A DNA stretch of 64,000 bases, taken from Betaproteobacteria bacterium (GTDB taxonomy: Bacteria; Pseudomonadota; Gammaproteobacteria; Burkholderiales; Thiobacillaceae). Shown one piece after another: positions 46,292 to 57,800 of this stretch. Where the stretch lies: the NCBI GenBank assembly GCA_016219425.1, contig JACRNB010000007.1:124001-188000 (forward strand), in the 5' to 3' direction. The position numbers were made by a program, and so were the translations under genes. Every line of letters begins with the position of its first letter. The first letter of the stretch is position 1. Under the pieces are notes generated by a model. It saw only the letters and a list, made by a program, of their open reading frames with translations. It ran no database searches and was not told the DNA's origin.

Positions 46292-46459
46292 GCCGCTGTC
46301 TCCTATTAAGGGGTCAAAACGCCCATTCCCACTTCCAGGCTGGGGAGATGGTAGCAGCGCCCGGCAGATGTGAACACTGCTCGTTTGCGGGGGCGTGAAG
46401 TCGGGGCTTGAGGGCATGGACGGGCGGGTAAAATGCGCGGGGTCTTTAATGAGCCTGCC

Positions 46460-46801
46460 ATGAAAATCTACGCCATCCCCCACTGCAACACCGTCAAGAA
46501 GGCGCGCGACTGGCTCGAAGCGCGCGGCCTGACCTACGAATTCCACGATTACAAGAAACAGGGCGTACCCGAAGCAGCACTCAAGGCCGCCATGCAACAA
46601 CTGGGTTGGGAGGCCCTGGTGAACCGCGCCGGACCCACCTGGCGCAAGCTGCCGGAGGAGGTGAAGGCCTCGGTCACCGACGCCGACTCCGCCTTGCAGG
46701 CGCTTGCCGCCCACTCCAGCGCGATCAAGCGCCCGCTGCTGGAACGGGACGGCCAGTACACCGTCGGGTTCTCGGCGGATGCCTGGAACAAGCTGTTCTG
46801 A
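46460..46801 (+). CDS. ArsC/Spx-family (YffB-like) thioredoxin-fold protein
   Basis: 113 residues: MKIYAIPHCNTVKKARDWLE with the single Cys of the CNTVKK motif, then YEFHDYKKQGVPEAALKAAM and the NRAGPTWRKLPEEVKASV arginine/proline motif. Family members are glutathione-dependent reductases of uncertain substrate. True arsenate reductase activity is not implied. Followed by a REP-A repeat. Confidence 0.85.
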   Translation: MKIYAIPHCNTVKKARDWLEARGLTYEFHDYKKQGVPEAALKAAMQQLGWEALVNRAGPTWRKLPEEVKASVTDADSALQALAAHSSAIKRPLLERDGQYTVGFSADAWNKLF

Positions 46802-46804
46802 AAC

Positions 46805-46866
46805 GTAGCGCCGGCATCCTTGCCGGCTCTTTCAAACCGACCTGCCGGCAAGGATGCCGGCGCTAC
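46805..46866. repeat. REP-A inverted repeat, copy 2
   Basis: GTAGCGCCGGCATCC and GGATGCCGGCGCTAC arms, 62 bases in all, beginning four bases after the ArsC-like stop. Confidence 0.9.
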
Positions 46867-46877
46867 AGGAATCCCCC

Positions 46878-47345
46878 ATGAAACGCACCCTCCTCCTGTT
46901 CCTCGCCCTCGCCTGCTCCACCCTGGCCCAGGCCGCGCCCGCCGTGTACCAGACCAGCGCCAAGACGCCCCTGGCCAAGGCGACCAAGGCCGTCACCGGC
47001 AAGCTGGAAGACGCCGGCTACGCCGTGGTGGACGAACTGACCATCTCGGAAAACCTGAAGCGCATGGCCCAGAAATGGGGGCCGGACTACAACCGCAACA
47101 AGCTGGAGGGCATCACCTCCCTGGTGTTCTGCAACGGCTGGTACGTCAACCAGGTGAGCAATCTGGACCCGTCGCTGCTGGGCCTGTGCCCGCTGCACGT
47201 CACCCTCACGCACAAGGCGGGCGTCACCACCGTGCTGTTCAACCGCCCCACCGCCCTCGCCGCCGGCAGCCCCGCCGAGAAGGTGCTGAAAGAGGCGGAG
47301 AGCGAGGTCATCCAGGCCATCGAGGCGGCCCTGAATGGAAAGTAA
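46878..47345 (+). CDS. exported DUF302-family protein
   Basis: 155 residues with signal peptide ([20 protein letters not shown]). The mature part has [60 protein letters not shown], a DUF302 fold. It is distinct from the cytoplasmic DUF302 protein at 40.9 kb. It overlaps the start of dapE by 11 bases, so the genes are coupled. Confidence 0.8.
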   Translation: MKRTLLLFLALACSTLAQAAPAVYQTSAKTPLAKATKAVTGKLEDAGYAVVDELTISENLKRMAQKWGPDYNRNKLEGITSLVFCNGWYVNQVSNLDPSLLGLCPLHVTLTHKAGVTTVLFNRPTALAAGSPAEKVLKEAESEVIQAIEAALNGK

Positions 47346-48468
47346 GGCCCTGCAATACGCCCGCGAACTGATCGCGCGGCCCTCCCTCACCCCGGCGGAC
47401 GCCGGCTGCCAGGCCTGGCTGGCCGAACGTCTGCAACCCCTGGGCTTCAGCATCGAGCCGGTCAACTGCGGCGACGTCGTCAACCTGTGGGCGCGTCGGG
47501 GCGCGGCCTCGCCGTTGATCTGCTTCGCCGGCCACACCGACGTGGTGCCCACCGGCCCGCTGGAACGCTGGACCTCCGACCCCTTCGTCCCCGCCGTGAA
47601 AGACGGCCAGCTGTACGGACGCGGCGCGGCGGACATGAAGGGCTCCATCGCCGCCTTCCTGGCCGCCGTAGAGGATTTCCTCGCCGCCCATCCCGACCAT
47701 CCCGGCTCCATCGCCTGGCTCATCACCTCGGACGAGGAAGGCCCGGCGCTGGACGGCACGGTGCGCGTGGTGGAACGCCTCGCCGCGCGCGGCGAGCGCA
47801 TCGACGCCTGCATCGTCGGCGAACCCACCTGCGTCGCCCGCTTTGGCGACACCATGAAGAACGGGCGGCGCGGTTCCCTGCACGGACGCCTGCGCGTAAA
47901 GGGCATCCAGGCCCACATCGCCTACCCGGCGCTGGGACGCAACCCCATCCACGAGGCCGCCCCCGCCATCACCGAACTGGCCGCCACGGCGTGGGACCAG
48001 GGCAACGACTACTTCCCGCCCACCACCTGGCAGATCTCCAACCTGCACAGCGGCACGGGCGCCACCAACGTCGTACCGGGCCATGCCGACATCGTGTTCA
48101 ACTTCCGCCACGGCACGGCCAGCCCGGTGGAGAGCCTGCAAGCGCGCGTCCACGCCATCCTCGACCGCCACGGCCTGGACTACGAACTGGAATGGGAGAT
48201 CGGCGCAAAACCCTTCCTCACCCCGCGCGGCGGGCTGGTGGAGGCGCTTGCCGCCGCCATCCGCGACGTCACCGGCGTGACGCCGGACCTCTCCACCACC
48301 GGCGGCACCTCGGACGGGCGCTTCATCGCCGACATCGCCACGGAAGTGGTGGAGTTCGGCCCCATCAACGAATCCATCCACAAGATCGACGAGCACGTCG
48401 GCGTGGAAGAACTGGATCAACTCGCCCGCGTGTACCGGGGCGCACTGGAAAGGCTGCTGCATGTTTGA
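47335..48468 (+). CDS. dapE: succinyl-diaminopimelate desuccinylase
   Basis: 377 residues. M20 peptidase-type metal ligands: [17 protein letters not shown] (His, Asp), [20 protein letters not shown] (second Asp), [13 protein letters not shown] (Glu-Glu pair) and [11 protein letters not shown] (final His). The dimerisation domain lies at about 180-290. It makes LL-diaminopimelate in lysine and cell-wall synthesis. Normal length. It overlaps prmB by eight bases. Confidence 0.97.
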   Translation: MESKALQYARELIARPSLTPADAGCQAWLAERLQPLGFSIEPVNCGDVVNLWARRGAASPLICFAGHTDVVPTGPLERWTSDPFVPAVKDGQLYGRGAADMKGSIAAFLAAVEDFLAAHPDHPGSIAWLITSDEEGPALDGTVRVVERLAARGERIDACIVGEPTCVARFGDTMKNGRRGSLHGRLRVKGIQAHIAYPALGRNPIHEAAPAITELAATAWDQGNDYFPPTTWQISNLHSGTGATNVVPGHADIVFNFRHGTASPVESLQARVHAILDRHGLDYELEWEIGAKPFLTPRGGLVEALAAAIRDVTGVTPDLSTTGGTSDGRFIADIATEVVEFGPINESIHKIDEHVGVEELDQLARVYRGALERLLHV

Positions 48469-49357
48469 CAAGGCAAAAATCGAACTCATCACCCTGCGCG
48501 ACTGGGTCCGCTTCGCCGTCAGCCGCTTCCAGGAGGCGGGCCTGTTCTTCGGCCACGGCAGCAGCGAGGCCTGGGACGAGGCGGCGTATCTGTGCCTCTC
48601 CACCCTGCACCTGCCACTGGACCGGCTCGACCCCTTCCTCGACGCGCGCCTGCTGCCGTTCGAGCGGGAAAAACTCGCGCAGGTGCTGGAACGCCGCATC
48701 CGTGAGCGCATCCCCGCCGCCTACCTCACTCACGAGGCCTGGCTGCACGGCTACCGCTTCTATGTGGACGAGCGCGTGATCGTGCCGCGCTCCTTCCTCG
48801 CCCCGATGGCGCTGGAGCAGTTCCAGCCCTGGATGGAGATGCCCGATGAGGTCACCCGCGCGCTGGACCTGTGCACCGGCTCCGGCTGCCTCGCCATCCT
48901 GCTCGCCGAGGCCTTCCCCGAGGCCGAGGTGGACGCCGTGGACCTCTCGCCCGACGCCCTCGCCGTGGCCGCGCGCAACGTGGCGGACTACGCGCTGGAG
49001 TCGCGCGTACACCTGTTCGAAGGCGACCTCTACGCCCCCCTGGGCGACGCCACCTACGACCTCATCCTCTCCAACCCGCCCTACGTCAACGCCGAGGGCG
49101 TGGCCGCCCTGCCTGCGGAATACCGCCACGAACCCGCGCTGGCGCTGGGTTCCGGCGTCGATGGCCTGGACGCCACCCGCATCATCCTGGCCCAGGCGGC
49201 GCGCCACCTGAAGCCGGGCGGGCTGCTGGCGGTGGAGATCGGCCACAACCGCGCGGCGGTGGAAGCCGCCTGGCCCGAGATCGACTTCACCTGGCCGGAC
49301 GCGCCCGGCGGCAGCGACACGGTGTTTCTGCTGACGCGCGAACAACTGCCGCAATAG
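48461..49357 (+). CDS. prmB: ribosomal protein L3 glutamine methyltransferase
   Basis: 298 residues. Motifs: [20 protein letters not shown] (SAM motif I), [18 protein letters not shown] and the catalytic [13 protein letters not shown] (NPPY). The N-terminal helical bundle has [20 protein letters not shown], the PrmB-specific pattern distinguishing it from PrmC. It methylates Gln150 of L3. Overlaps dapE. Confidence 0.95.
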   Translation: MFDKAKIELITLRDWVRFAVSRFQEAGLFFGHGSSEAWDEAAYLCLSTLHLPLDRLDPFLDARLLPFEREKLAQVLERRIRERIPAAYLTHEAWLHGYRFYVDERVIVPRSFLAPMALEQFQPWMEMPDEVTRALDLCTGSGCLAILLAEAFPEAEVDAVDLSPDALAVAARNVADYALESRVHLFEGDLYAPLGDATYDLILSNPPYVNAEGVAALPAEYRHEPALALGSGVDGLDATRIILAQAARHLKPGGLLAVEIGHNRAAVEAAWPEIDFTWPDAPGGSDTVFLLTREQLPQ

Positions 49358-49391
49358 TCCGCCCCATATACTCACCCCACTGGAACCCTGC

Positions 49392-50081
49392 ATGGAGCCC
49401 CTCATGGAACAGATCGACATCTTCGTCGCCTCCCTCACCTCGTTCTGGACGCAACTCGCCGCGTTCGTCCCGCAACTGCTGGCGGCCTTGGTGCTGCTGG
49501 TCCTGGGCTGGATGCTGGCCAAGGTGGCCCGCACCGGCGTCATGCGCCTGCTCAAGATGATGCATTTCGACCGCGCCACCGAGAAATCCGGTCTGGAGGC
49601 CTTCATGCAGCATGCCGAGCTGGATGTCTCCCTGGCCTCGGTGATCGGCAACCTGGTGTACTGGCTCATCATCCTGGTGATGATCGTCACCGTGGCCAAC
49701 TCCCTGGGGCTGCAAATGGTGGCGGACCTGTTCAACAAGGTCGTGCTCTACATCCCCAACGTCATCGTCGCCATCCTGGTGCTGGTGTTCGGCGCCATCC
49801 TCGCCCGCTTCATCAACCGGCTGGTGTTCGCCTGGCTCTCCAACGTGGAGTTTGAAGGCGCGCTCACGGTCTCCACCTTCTCCGAGTACGCCATGATGGT
49901 GTTCGTGTTCTTCATCGCCATGGAACAGCTCCAGATCGCCAACGAGCTGCTCACCGCCGCCTTCATCATTGCCTTTGGCGCCATCGGCCTGGCCTTCGCC
50001 ATCGCCTTCGGCCTGGGCGGCAAGGAATGGGCCTCCAAGGCGCTGGAAAAGATCGTCACCCACAAAAAGCCCCCGTACTGA
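49392..50081 (+). CDS. MscS-like / conserved TM-helix membrane protein
   Basis: 229 residues with an N-terminal amphipathic part and four or five hydrophobic segments ([78 protein letters not shown] with GLGGK). The FG-GG pattern near the end matches TM-helix/mechanosensitive relatives, but the soluble MscS domain is missing, so it is a small membrane protein rather than a full channel. Confidence 0.8.
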   Translation: MEPLMEQIDIFVASLTSFWTQLAAFVPQLLAALVLLVLGWMLAKVARTGVMRLLKMMHFDRATEKSGLEAFMQHAELDVSLASVIGNLVYWLIILVMIVTVANSLGLQMVADLFNKVVLYIPNVIVAILVLVFGAILARFINRLVFAWLSNVEFEGALTVSTFSEYAMMVFVFFIAMEQLQIANELLTAAFIIAFGAIGLAFAIAFGLGGKEWASKALEKIVTHKKPPY

Positions 50082-50140
50082 CCCGTCCCTCGAACCGTAT
50101 CCCGGCCTGCGCCGGGGTACGTCGCCTTACCCCCCCTGCC

Positions 50141-51265
50141 TTGAAAACCTCCGACTTCGACTACCTCCTGCCGGATGAGCTGATCGCGCGCTATCCGCTG
50201 TCCGAGCGCACGGCCAGCCGCCTGCTGCATGTGGACGGCCCGGCGGGCGCGTTCTCGGATCGCCGCTTCACCCACCTGCCCAGCCTGATGCGTCCCGGCG
50301 ACCTGCTGGTGTTCAACGACACGCGCGTGATCAAGGCGCGCCTGCGCGGCGAAAAGAGCACCGGCGGCAAGATCGAGGCGCTGGTGGAACGGGTGCTGTC
50401 GGCGCACGAGGCGCTGCTGTTCATGCGCGCCAGCAAATCCCCCAAGCCGGGGGCCGAGGTGGTCTTCGGCGGCCAGGTGCGGGCGCGTGTGCTGGGCCGT
50501 CGGGGTGATCTCTTTCACCTCGAATTCGACCCCGCGCACACGGTGCTGGAATGGCTGGAGCGGCTGGGCGAGATCCCCCTGCCCCCCTACCTGGAGCGCC
50601 ATGCCGAGGCGGCGGACGACCGGCGCTATCAGACCGTCTATGCGCGCGACCCCGGCGCGGTGGCCGCCCCCACCGCCGGGCTGCACTTCGACGACGCCAT
50701 GCTGGAACACCTGCATGGCATGGGCGTGGGCATCGCCTTCGTCACCCTGCATGTGGGCGCAGGCACCTTTCAGCCGGTGCGGGCGGAGAACGTGGCCGAC
50801 CACCTCATGCACAGCGAGCGTTACACCGTGCCGTCGGCAACCGTGGACGCCATCGCGGCGACACGGGCGCGGGGCGGGCGCGTCTGCGCCATCGGCACCA
50901 CCTCCCTGCGCGCCCTGGAGTCCGCCGCCCGTGGCGGCGATTTGCAGGCGGGCGAGGGCGAAACCGACATCTTCATCACCCCCGGCTACCGTTTCCGCGT
51001 GGTGCAACGCCTGCTCACCAACTTCCACCTGCCCTGCTCCACCCTGCTCATGCTGGTCTCCGCCTTCGGCGGCACGGACCTGCTGCGCCGCGCCTACGCC
51101 CATGCGGTGGCGGAGCGATATCGTTTCTTCAGTTATGGGGATGCGATGCTGATCGAGGCGGAGGCGCTGCTCAACACCTCGTCATGCCAGCCCAGCGGCG
51201 ACAGCCTGCGCGACAGCGCCGCCTCCCGTAACGGCGTCAGCAAACCCTCCGGCGCTGCGGCGTAG
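50141..51265 (+). CDS. queA: tRNA preQ1(34) S-adenosylmethionine ribosyltransferase-isomerase, long C-terminus
   Basis: 374 residues from a TTG at 50141 ([20 protein letters not shown]), the only plausible start. Motifs: [73 protein letters not shown] and [13 protein letters not shown]. QueA normally ends right after YGDAMLI(L). Here about 36 further residues ([20 protein letters not shown] etc.) are read through the convergent gene's 3' end, a 133-base overlap. It makes epoxyqueuosine in tRNA. Confidence 0.95.
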   Translation: MKTSDFDYLLPDELIARYPLSERTASRLLHVDGPAGAFSDRRFTHLPSLMRPGDLLVFNDTRVIKARLRGEKSTGGKIEALVERVLSAHEALLFMRASKSPKPGAEVVFGGQVRARVLGRRGDLFHLEFDPAHTVLEWLERLGEIPLPPYLERHAEAADDRRYQTVYARDPGAVAAPTAGLHFDDAMLEHLHGMGVGIAFVTLHVGAGTFQPVRAENVADHLMHSERYTVPSATVDAIAATRARGGRVCAIGTTSLRALESAARGGDLQAGEGETDIFITPGYRFRVVQRLLTNFHLPCSTLLMLVSAFGGTDLLRRAYAHAVAERYRFFSYGDAMLIEAEALLNTSSCQPSGDSLRDSAASRNGVSKPSGAAA

Positions 51266-52620
51266 AGATCGCAACGGGTCATGTCGGGATGGGCGGCCAG
51301 AATGGCCTGCACCAGATTGGCGCTGCCCGCGCCGGCGGACAGAGGGGTGTAGAAGAAGTTGTCGTAGGCGTCCGCCCAGGCGCGGCAGAGGTTGTCCTGA
51401 TAGTGGCCGGTATCGCCGTCCACCCAGTACAGGTGCATGGTCTCCGCCACTTCCAGGCTCATGGCGTGCTGGATCAGGCTCTTGACCGGGGCGAAGCCTT
51501 CCCCCCAGGCCACGAAAACGACCGGGCGACGCGAATCCAGTTTGATCACGAACGTTCCCGCCGGGCCTTCCACGCGCACCACGTCTTCCTTGCGCATCTC
51601 TTCAAACACGCGGCGGGAGAAGGGGCGGTTGTCGCGCCGCACATGCAGTTCGATGTGGCGGTCTTCGCAGGGGCAACTGGCGATGGGGTACTCGCCGCGC
51701 AGGCCGCCCGCTTCCAGGATGACGCGCTGACCCGCGAGAAAACGCAGGCGCTGGCTGCGGGGAGCGGTGAGGTGGAGGGCGACGATCTGTTCGTTGAGCG
51801 CCTCCACCGCCTTCACCCGGGTGGGAATTTCCTGATGCGGCATATCGTCCGCCCCCGCCACGCCGGCCTCGATCACCACGTCGGAAACGGCGGTGTAGGA
51901 GCACATGAGGAGGGCGCCGCCGGCCTTTTCCGTCTCCTTGAGGACATAGTCGTGGGGGTGGACCTTCTTCACCTGGCCGGAGACCAGGCGCACCTTGCAG
52001 TCGCCGCAGTTGCCGTTGCTGCACCCGTAGTTGAGGGGGATGCCGGCGCGCAGGGCGGCCTCCAGGATGGTGTCGTTCCCCTCGACAAAGAACTCGTGAC
52101 CGGAAGGCAGCACGGTGACGGTGGCGGATAGGATGCGCATGACACTCTCCTGAGCCAGCAGTTGTTCCGCCCGTTCGGCCTCCTGAGGGGCCGCATCGAG
52201 TTCGTGTTTGAGCCAGTGTTTCACCCCGGCCACGGCCTCCTGGGTCGTCGCGCCGCCGCTCTCCGCCACGTCTTCCAGCTTGTCGGCGAGAAAACGGAAG
52301 ACCTCGTCGTAATGCAGGAGCAGGGCCTTGGCCGCAGCGAATTCCTTGCCCACCTCGTACAGCCGCTCCGCCAGCACCTCCTTGTCCGGCAGCACACGGT
52401 CCAACACCCGCTTGCGGAAGGCGTTGGCCTTGATCTCCTCCACACGGCGGAATTCGCCGTCCTCCTCCCACTGCACATCCGGGAACACGCGCAACAGCTC
52501 GTTCATGTCCACCATGCCGTCGAAGGTGGCAAGCTGGCCGTCATGGATCAGGCGCTGAAGGGCGCTGCGGGACTGGCCCACCAGGCGAGCAACGCGGGAG
52601 AGGGGCAGATAGTGCGACAT
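51133..52620 (-). CDS. HTH / 2Fe-2S ferredoxin / NAD(P)H-oxidoreductase fusion protein
   Basis: 495 residues. The N-terminus ([40 protein letters not shown]) looks like a MerR/excisionase-type winged helix. A helical region follows, then a 2Fe-2S ferredoxin domain ([17 protein letters not shown], later LLMCSYTAV giving the fourth Cys) at about 175-260. An FNR-like FAD/NAD domain ends the protein ([55 protein letters not shown]). It might be a redox-sensing regulator or an enzyme with a DNA-binding anchor. Confidence 0.8.
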   Translation of the reverse strand: MSHYLPLSRVARLVGQSRSALQRLIHDGQLATFDGMVDMNELLRVFPDVQWEEDGEFRRVEEIKANAFRKRVLDRVLPDKEVLAERLYEVGKEFAAAKALLLHYDEVFRFLADKLEDVAESGGATTQEAVAGVKHWLKHELDAAPQEAERAEQLLAQESVMRILSATVTVLPSGHEFFVEGNDTILEAALRAGIPLNYGCSNGNCGDCKVRLVSGQVKKVHPHDYVLKETEKAGGALLMCSYTAVSDVVIEAGVAGADDMPHQEIPTRVKAVEALNEQIVALHLTAPRSQRLRFLAGQRVILEAGGLRGEYPIASCPCEDRHIELHVRRDNRPFSRRVFEEMRKEDVVRVEGPAGTFVIKLDSRRPVVFVAWGEGFAPVKSLIQHAMSLEVAETMHLYWVDGDTGHYQDNLCRAWADAYDNFFYTPLSAGAGSANLVQAILAAHPDMTRCDLYAAAPEGLLTPLREAALSRRLSPLGWHDEVLSSASASISIASP

Positions 52621-52680
52621 GCCCGGATAATAGCCAGCGCCCCCCCGCGTACAAAACAGCGGTTTCGAATATTCAAACCT

Positions 52681-52736
52681 GTAGCGCCGGCATCCTTGCC
52701 GGCATCTTGAAGGAGCCGGCAGGATGCCGGCGCTAC
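52681..52736. repeat. REP-A inverted repeat, copy 3
   Basis: GTAGCGCCGGCATCC and GGATGCCGGCGCTAC arms with a shorter spacer, ending ten bases before the recJ ATG. Confidence 0.9.
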
Positions 52737-52745
52737 CTGGACGCC

Positions 52746-54446
52746 ATGCTCAACCTCGCTCCCCGTCTCGCCCCTCCCGCCGCCGCCCAGGCCCTGCGCC
52801 AGGCCGGCCACCCTGCCCTGCTGGCGCGTCTGTTGGCGGCGCGGGGCATCCAGGACGCTGTGGAGATGAAGACCCGCCTGGCGGAACTCCTGCCGTTTAC
52901 CCAACTCATGAACGCCGAGGCCGCCGGGGCGCGGCTGGCGGACGCCATCGAAGGCCAGAAACGTCTGCTCATCGTCGCCGACTACGACGCCGACGGCGCT
53001 ACCGCCTGCACCGTCGCCATGCGCGGTCTGGCCGCCCTGGGTGCGCGGGTGGAATACCTGGCGCCCAACCGCTTCGAATACGGCTACGGCCTATCGCCCG
53101 AGATCGTGCGACTGGCGGCGCAACGCCAGCCCGACCTGCTCATCACCGTGGACAACGGCATCGCCGCCCACGCCGGGGTGGAGGAGGCGCGGCGCCTGGG
53201 CCTGGAGGTGCTGGTGACGGATCACCATCTGCCCGGCGACAGCCTGCCCGAGTGCCTCATCGTCAACCCCAACCAGCCGGGTTGTGGCTTTCCCAGCAAG
53301 CATCTGGCCGGCGTCGGGGTGATGTTTTATGTGCTCATGGCGCTGCGCGCGGAATTGCGCCGACGGGGCCGCTTCATGAACAAGCAGGAGCCCAATCTGG
53401 CGGAGTTGCTGGACTTGGTGGCCCTGGGCACGGTGGCGGACGTGGTGAAGCTGGACCCCAACAACCGCCTGCTGGTGTCCCAGGGCCTGGCCCGCCTGCG
53501 CGCCGGCCAGGGCCAGCCGGGGATCAACGCCCTGTTTCAGGTGGCGGGCCGGCGCATCGAGCGCGCCGCATCGGAAGACCTGGGCTTCATGATCGGCCCC
53601 CGCCTCAACGCCGCCGGACGCCTTTCCGACATGGGACTGGGCATCGAGTGCCTGCTGGCGGGGGACGAGGCCCGCGCCCTGCAACTGGCCACCCAACTGG
53701 ATCAGCTCAACCGGGAACGCCGCACCATCGAGGCGGAGATGCAGGATCAGGCGGTGGGCCTGCTGGAATCCATCCGCGTGGAGGACGGCGCCAGCCTCAG
53801 CCTGTTCGATCCCGCCTGGCACCAGGGCGTGGCAGGCCTGCTGGCCTCGCGCCTGAAAGACCGCCACTTCCGTCCCACCTTCGTGTTTGCGGAGGGCGGC
53901 GACGGGCGGATCAAGGGTTCCGGACGCTCCATCCCCGGCCTGCATCTGCGCGATGCCCTGGACCGGGTGGATCGTCTGCATCCGGGGCTGATCCTGCGTT
54001 TCGGCGGCCACGCGGCAGCGGCGGGCCTGACCCTGCTCCGGACGGATTTCGAAACCTTTGCCAACGCCTTCGAACGGGTCGCGCGGGAAAGCCTGACCGA
54101 CGCCGACCTCACGCGGGTCATCGAGACCGACGGCGAACTGCATACCGCCGAGTTCACCCTGGAAAACGCCGAGGCCCTGCGCAATACGGTCTGGGGCCAA
54201 GGGTTTCCCGCCCCCTTGTTCCAGGGCGACTTCACCGTGCAGTCCCAGCGGCTGGTGGGGGACAAGCACCTCAAGCTGCGTCTGGCCGGGGCCGGCATCA
54301 GCGGCGACGCCATGCTGTTCTTTCAGGCCAAACCCCTGCCGGAGCGCATCCGGGCGGCATACCGGCTGGAGGTGAATGAATGGAACGGCGCACGCACCCT
54401 ACAACTCAATCTGGCGCACTGGACCGGGTTGAACACCCCCCTGTAG
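52746..54446 (+). CDS. recJ: single-stranded-DNA-specific exonuclease RecJ
   Basis: 566 residues starting MLNLAPRLAPPAAAQALRQA. DHH motifs: IVADYDADGATACTVAM (DYDADG), ITVDNGIAAHAGVEEAR, EVLVTDHHLPGDSLP (DHH), IVNPNQPGC, DLVALGTVADVVKL and the DHHA1 region RIKGSGRSIPGLHLRDAL with RFGGHAAAAGLTL. It degrades ssDNA 5' to 3' in recombination and mismatch repair. The stop codon TAG is formed by the first bases of the REP-B repeat. Confidence 0.96.
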   Translation: MLNLAPRLAPPAAAQALRQAGHPALLARLLAARGIQDAVEMKTRLAELLPFTQLMNAEAAGARLADAIEGQKRLLIVADYDADGATACTVAMRGLAALGARVEYLAPNRFEYGYGLSPEIVRLAAQRQPDLLITVDNGIAAHAGVEEARRLGLEVLVTDHHLPGDSLPECLIVNPNQPGCGFPSKHLAGVGVMFYVLMALRAELRRRGRFMNKQEPNLAELLDLVALGTVADVVKLDPNNRLLVSQGLARLRAGQGQPGINALFQVAGRRIERAASEDLGFMIGPRLNAAGRLSDMGLGIECLLAGDEARALQLATQLDQLNRERRTIEAEMQDQAVGLLESIRVEDGASLSLFDPAWHQGVAGLLASRLKDRHFRPTFVFAEGGDGRIKGSGRSIPGLHLRDALDRVDRLHPGLILRFGGHAAAAGLTLLRTDFETFANAFERVARESLTDADLTRVIETDGELHTAEFTLENAEALRNTVWGQGFPAPLFQGDFTVQSQRLVGDKHLKLRLAGAGISGDAMLFFQAKPLPERIRAAYRLEVNEWNGARTLQLNLAHWTGLNTPL

Positions 54447-54832
54447 GAGCCCGGCTATTGCCGGGCGATGCAGCGCTGGCCCAGGTGAGGGAGGATCGCC
54501 CGGCACAGCCGGGCTCCTACAAGGTCCGCGCAAGCTGGGGCGGGCAAATGCTCCGCGCCGGGCGATACGGCGAGCCGGGCCGCTACCACCACCCCTGTAG
54601 GAGCCCGGCTATTGCCGGGCGATGCGGCGCTGGCCCAGGTGAGGGGGGATCGCCCGGCACAGCCGGGCTCCTACAAGGTCCGCGCAACCTGGGGCGGGCG
54701 CAAATGCTGCATCCGCGCCGGTCGCCTACTGAACCGGGTTGACCCCCCCCCTGTAGGAGCCCGGCTATTGCCGGGCGATGCGGCGCTGGCCCAGGTGAGA
54801 GGGGATCGCCCGGCACAGCCGGGCTCCTACAA
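54441..54832. repeat. REP-B cluster: three tandem inverted repeats
   Basis: Copies at about 54441-54522, 54595-54676 and 54751-54832. Each starts CTGTAGGAGCCCGGCT, has GCCGGGCGAT, and ends ATCGCCCGGC with AGCCGGGCTCCTACA. Spacers (CCCAGGTGAG.G etc.) and the 70-base linkers with AAGGTCCGCGCAA are also shared. The gene-free stretch 54447-54881 is nearly all made of this array. Confidence 0.9.
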
Positions 54833-54881
54833 GGTCCGCGCAAGCTGGGGCGGGCGCAAATGCTGCATCCGCGCCGGGCGC

Positions 54882-57800
54882 CTACAAGGTCAGCAGGCGC
54901 GTGAACTCTTCCACCGGCATGGGGCGGCCCAGGTGGTAGCCCTGGAACAGGTCGCAGCCGCTGGCGCGGAGGTAATCGAGCTGGGCCTGGGTCTCCACCC
55001 CTTCCGCCACGGTCTGCAAGCGCAACTGACGGGCAATGGCCAGGATGGTCCCCACCAGGACCGCGTCATCCTCATCCCGCGGCAGTCCGGTGACAAAGCC
55101 GCGGTCGATCTTCAGTTCGGCCAGCGGCAGGCGCTTTAGATAGGAGAGCGAGGAATAGCCGGTGCCGAAGTCGTCGATGGAGAAGTGCAGGCCCAACAGT
55201 TCCAGCTCGCTCATTCGTGCGATGGCCTCGCCCACGTCCGCCAGCAGCATGCCCTCGGTGATCTCCAGGGTGAGGCGGTGCGGGTCGGCGCCCGTGCGCA
55301 GCAGGGTATCGCGCACACGCCAGACAAAATCCGCCTCGCGGAACTGTCTCGGACTGACATTGACGGAGAGGCGGATGTCCTTGCCCTGCTCTTCAAAGGA
55401 TTTGAGCAGACGCGCGCCTTCATTCAGAACCCACGCACCGATCTCGACGATGAGTCCGGTTTCTTCCGCCAGCGGGATGAAGGTGGCGGGTGCAACCAGA
55501 CCGCGTAGCGGGTGTTGCCAGCGCAACAGCGCCTCGGCGCCGACGATGCGCCCGGCGGCGTCCATCTGGGGCTGGAGGTGGAGGCGGAATTCCTCCCGAA
55601 TCCGGGCCTCGTGCAACTCCCGTTCCAGCAGCAGGCGGTTTTCCACTGCCTCCTGCATCTGCGGCTCAAAGAACCGCACCGCGTTGCGCCCGCTCTCCTT
55701 GGCGCGATACATGGCGGTGTCGGCGTGGCGCAGAAGTTCCTCACAGTTCTGCTCTTCATCGGCGGGAAACAGGGTGACGCCCATGCTCACGCCCAGGTAG
55801 TGCTCGCCGCCCTGCACCGGGTAGATCTCCCCCAGCGCCTCGCGCAGCTTGTCCGCCACGCTTCGCGCCACCGTGGCGGCGGCATTGAGGGTGTCCGCCA
55901 GCTCGGGCAGCAACACCACAAACTCGTCGCCCCCCAGGCGCGCCACGGTGTCCACCGCGCGCAGGTTTTGTTCCAGGCGACGCGCCACCTGTTGCAGCAC
56001 CTGGTCGCCGACGGCATGGCCGCGTGCGTCATTGATGTGCTTGAAATGGTCCAGGTCGATGAACAGGAGCGCGCCGCTGTGCTGGGCGCGGCGCGCCGCC
56101 GCCAGCTCGTGGCGCACCCGGTCCAGCAGCAGGCGGCGGTTGGGCAGCCCGGTGAGCGCATCGAAATAGGCCAGACGCTCGATCTCGGCCTGCGCCTGCT
56201 TCTGCTCGGTGATGTCGAGAAAATTGGCGACGTAGTGCGTGACCTTGCCCTGCGGACTCCGCGCCGACTTGATCGAGAGCCACTCGGGATACACCTCGCC
56301 ATTCTTGCGCCGGTTCCAGATCTCTCCCTCCCAGCGCCCTTCCACACGCAGTTCCTGCCACATGGCGGCGTAGAAGGGGGCGTCCTGATGACCGGAATGC
56401 AGCACCTCGCCCGGCGAGCGCCCCGTCACCTCTTCCGGCGTAAAGCCGGTGATGGCAGTGAAGGCGTGGTTCACGCGCAGGATCACGCCGCGCGTATCGG
56501 TGATGAAGATCGCCTCGGTGGTTTCAAAGGCGATGGCGGCCAGTTGCAGGGCCTCTTCCGCCCGTTTGCGCTCGGTGATGTCCAGGTGCGTGCCGGTCAC
56601 GCGCAGGGCCTGGCCCTGCGCATCACGCTCCGTGACCCGGCCACGGGTCAGCACCCAACGCCACTCCCCGTTCTTGGCGCGCATGCGCAATTCCGCCTCG
56701 AACTGACGCGAAAGACTCTGCATGTGTTCGCTCAAGGCCCATTTCGCCAGATGCAGATCCTCCGGATGGGCCAGCCCCTCGAAGCTGGCGAACACCGGCT
56801 CGATCTCCTCCAGGCGATAGCCCAGCATGCCCGCCCAGCGCTTGTCATACACCACGTCGCCGGTCTGCACGTTCCAGTCCCACAGCCCGAGGTCGGCGCC
56901 CTTGAGCGCCAGCCCCAGACGCGCCTGGCTGTCTTCCAGCGCCATGCGCAGGCGGTAGGACTCGGATACGTCGCGGAACACCATCACCACGCCGACCAGC
57001 TCGCCATGGGCGTTGCGGATGGGCGCGGCGCTGTCGGCGATGTGATAGCGCCGACCATCGCGCGCCACCAGCACCGTATGGTTGGCCAGCCCCACCACAT
57101 TGCCGGTCTCCAGCACCCGGCTGACCGGAATCTCCACCGGCTGCCGCGTCAGCGCGTGTTCGATGCGCAAAACCGCCGCCACCCCGCGCCCCAGCGCCTC
57201 CGACTGCATCCAGCCGGTGAGCGCCTCGGCCACCGGGTTGATGTAGGTGATGTTCATGGCGGTATCGGTGGCGATGAGGCCGTCGCCAATGGACTGGAGG
57301 ATGGCGATGACCCGGCTTTCGCTCGCCGCCAGCGCCTGCACGGTCTCCTCCACCTGATCCGCCATGTGGTTGAAGGCGGCGATGGTGTGGCGCAACTCCG
57401 GGCCGCCAATCATGGGGATGCGCTGATCAAACCGACCTTCCGCCAGGGCGCGGCTGCCTTCGTCCAGGGAGCGCAGGGGGCGCAGGCCCAGGCGCAGCAC
57501 CAGCCAGATGCCGAGAAAATCGACGCCGACGGCCAGGGTCAGAATCAGGAGATGCTTGAGCAGACGCGCCCAGGCGCGCTGAACGGCGTATTGCGGAGTG
57601 AGGGTGATCTCGAAATGGCCGTAGTTGCGCCCGCCCACCAGGATGTCGCTGCGGCCCGTGAGCGGTTTCAGGTCCGACCATTTCAGAAACCACTCGGGCG
57701 TCAGGCTGGGGGGAGAAACGTCGCGGCTCTCAATCACCGCATTGGCATTGTCGCGAAATACGACATGCTGGACGGAACGGCGCTTGACCTGCTTGTCCAG

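Noticed and set aside
46460-46801. Arsenate reductase
   Set aside because: The sequence fits the YffB branch, and there is no ars regulator or pump near it.
54441-54832. Possible CRISPR array or transposon ends
   Set aside because: The units are palindromic, with nearly identical spacers. This fits REP-type repeats. No transposase is present.
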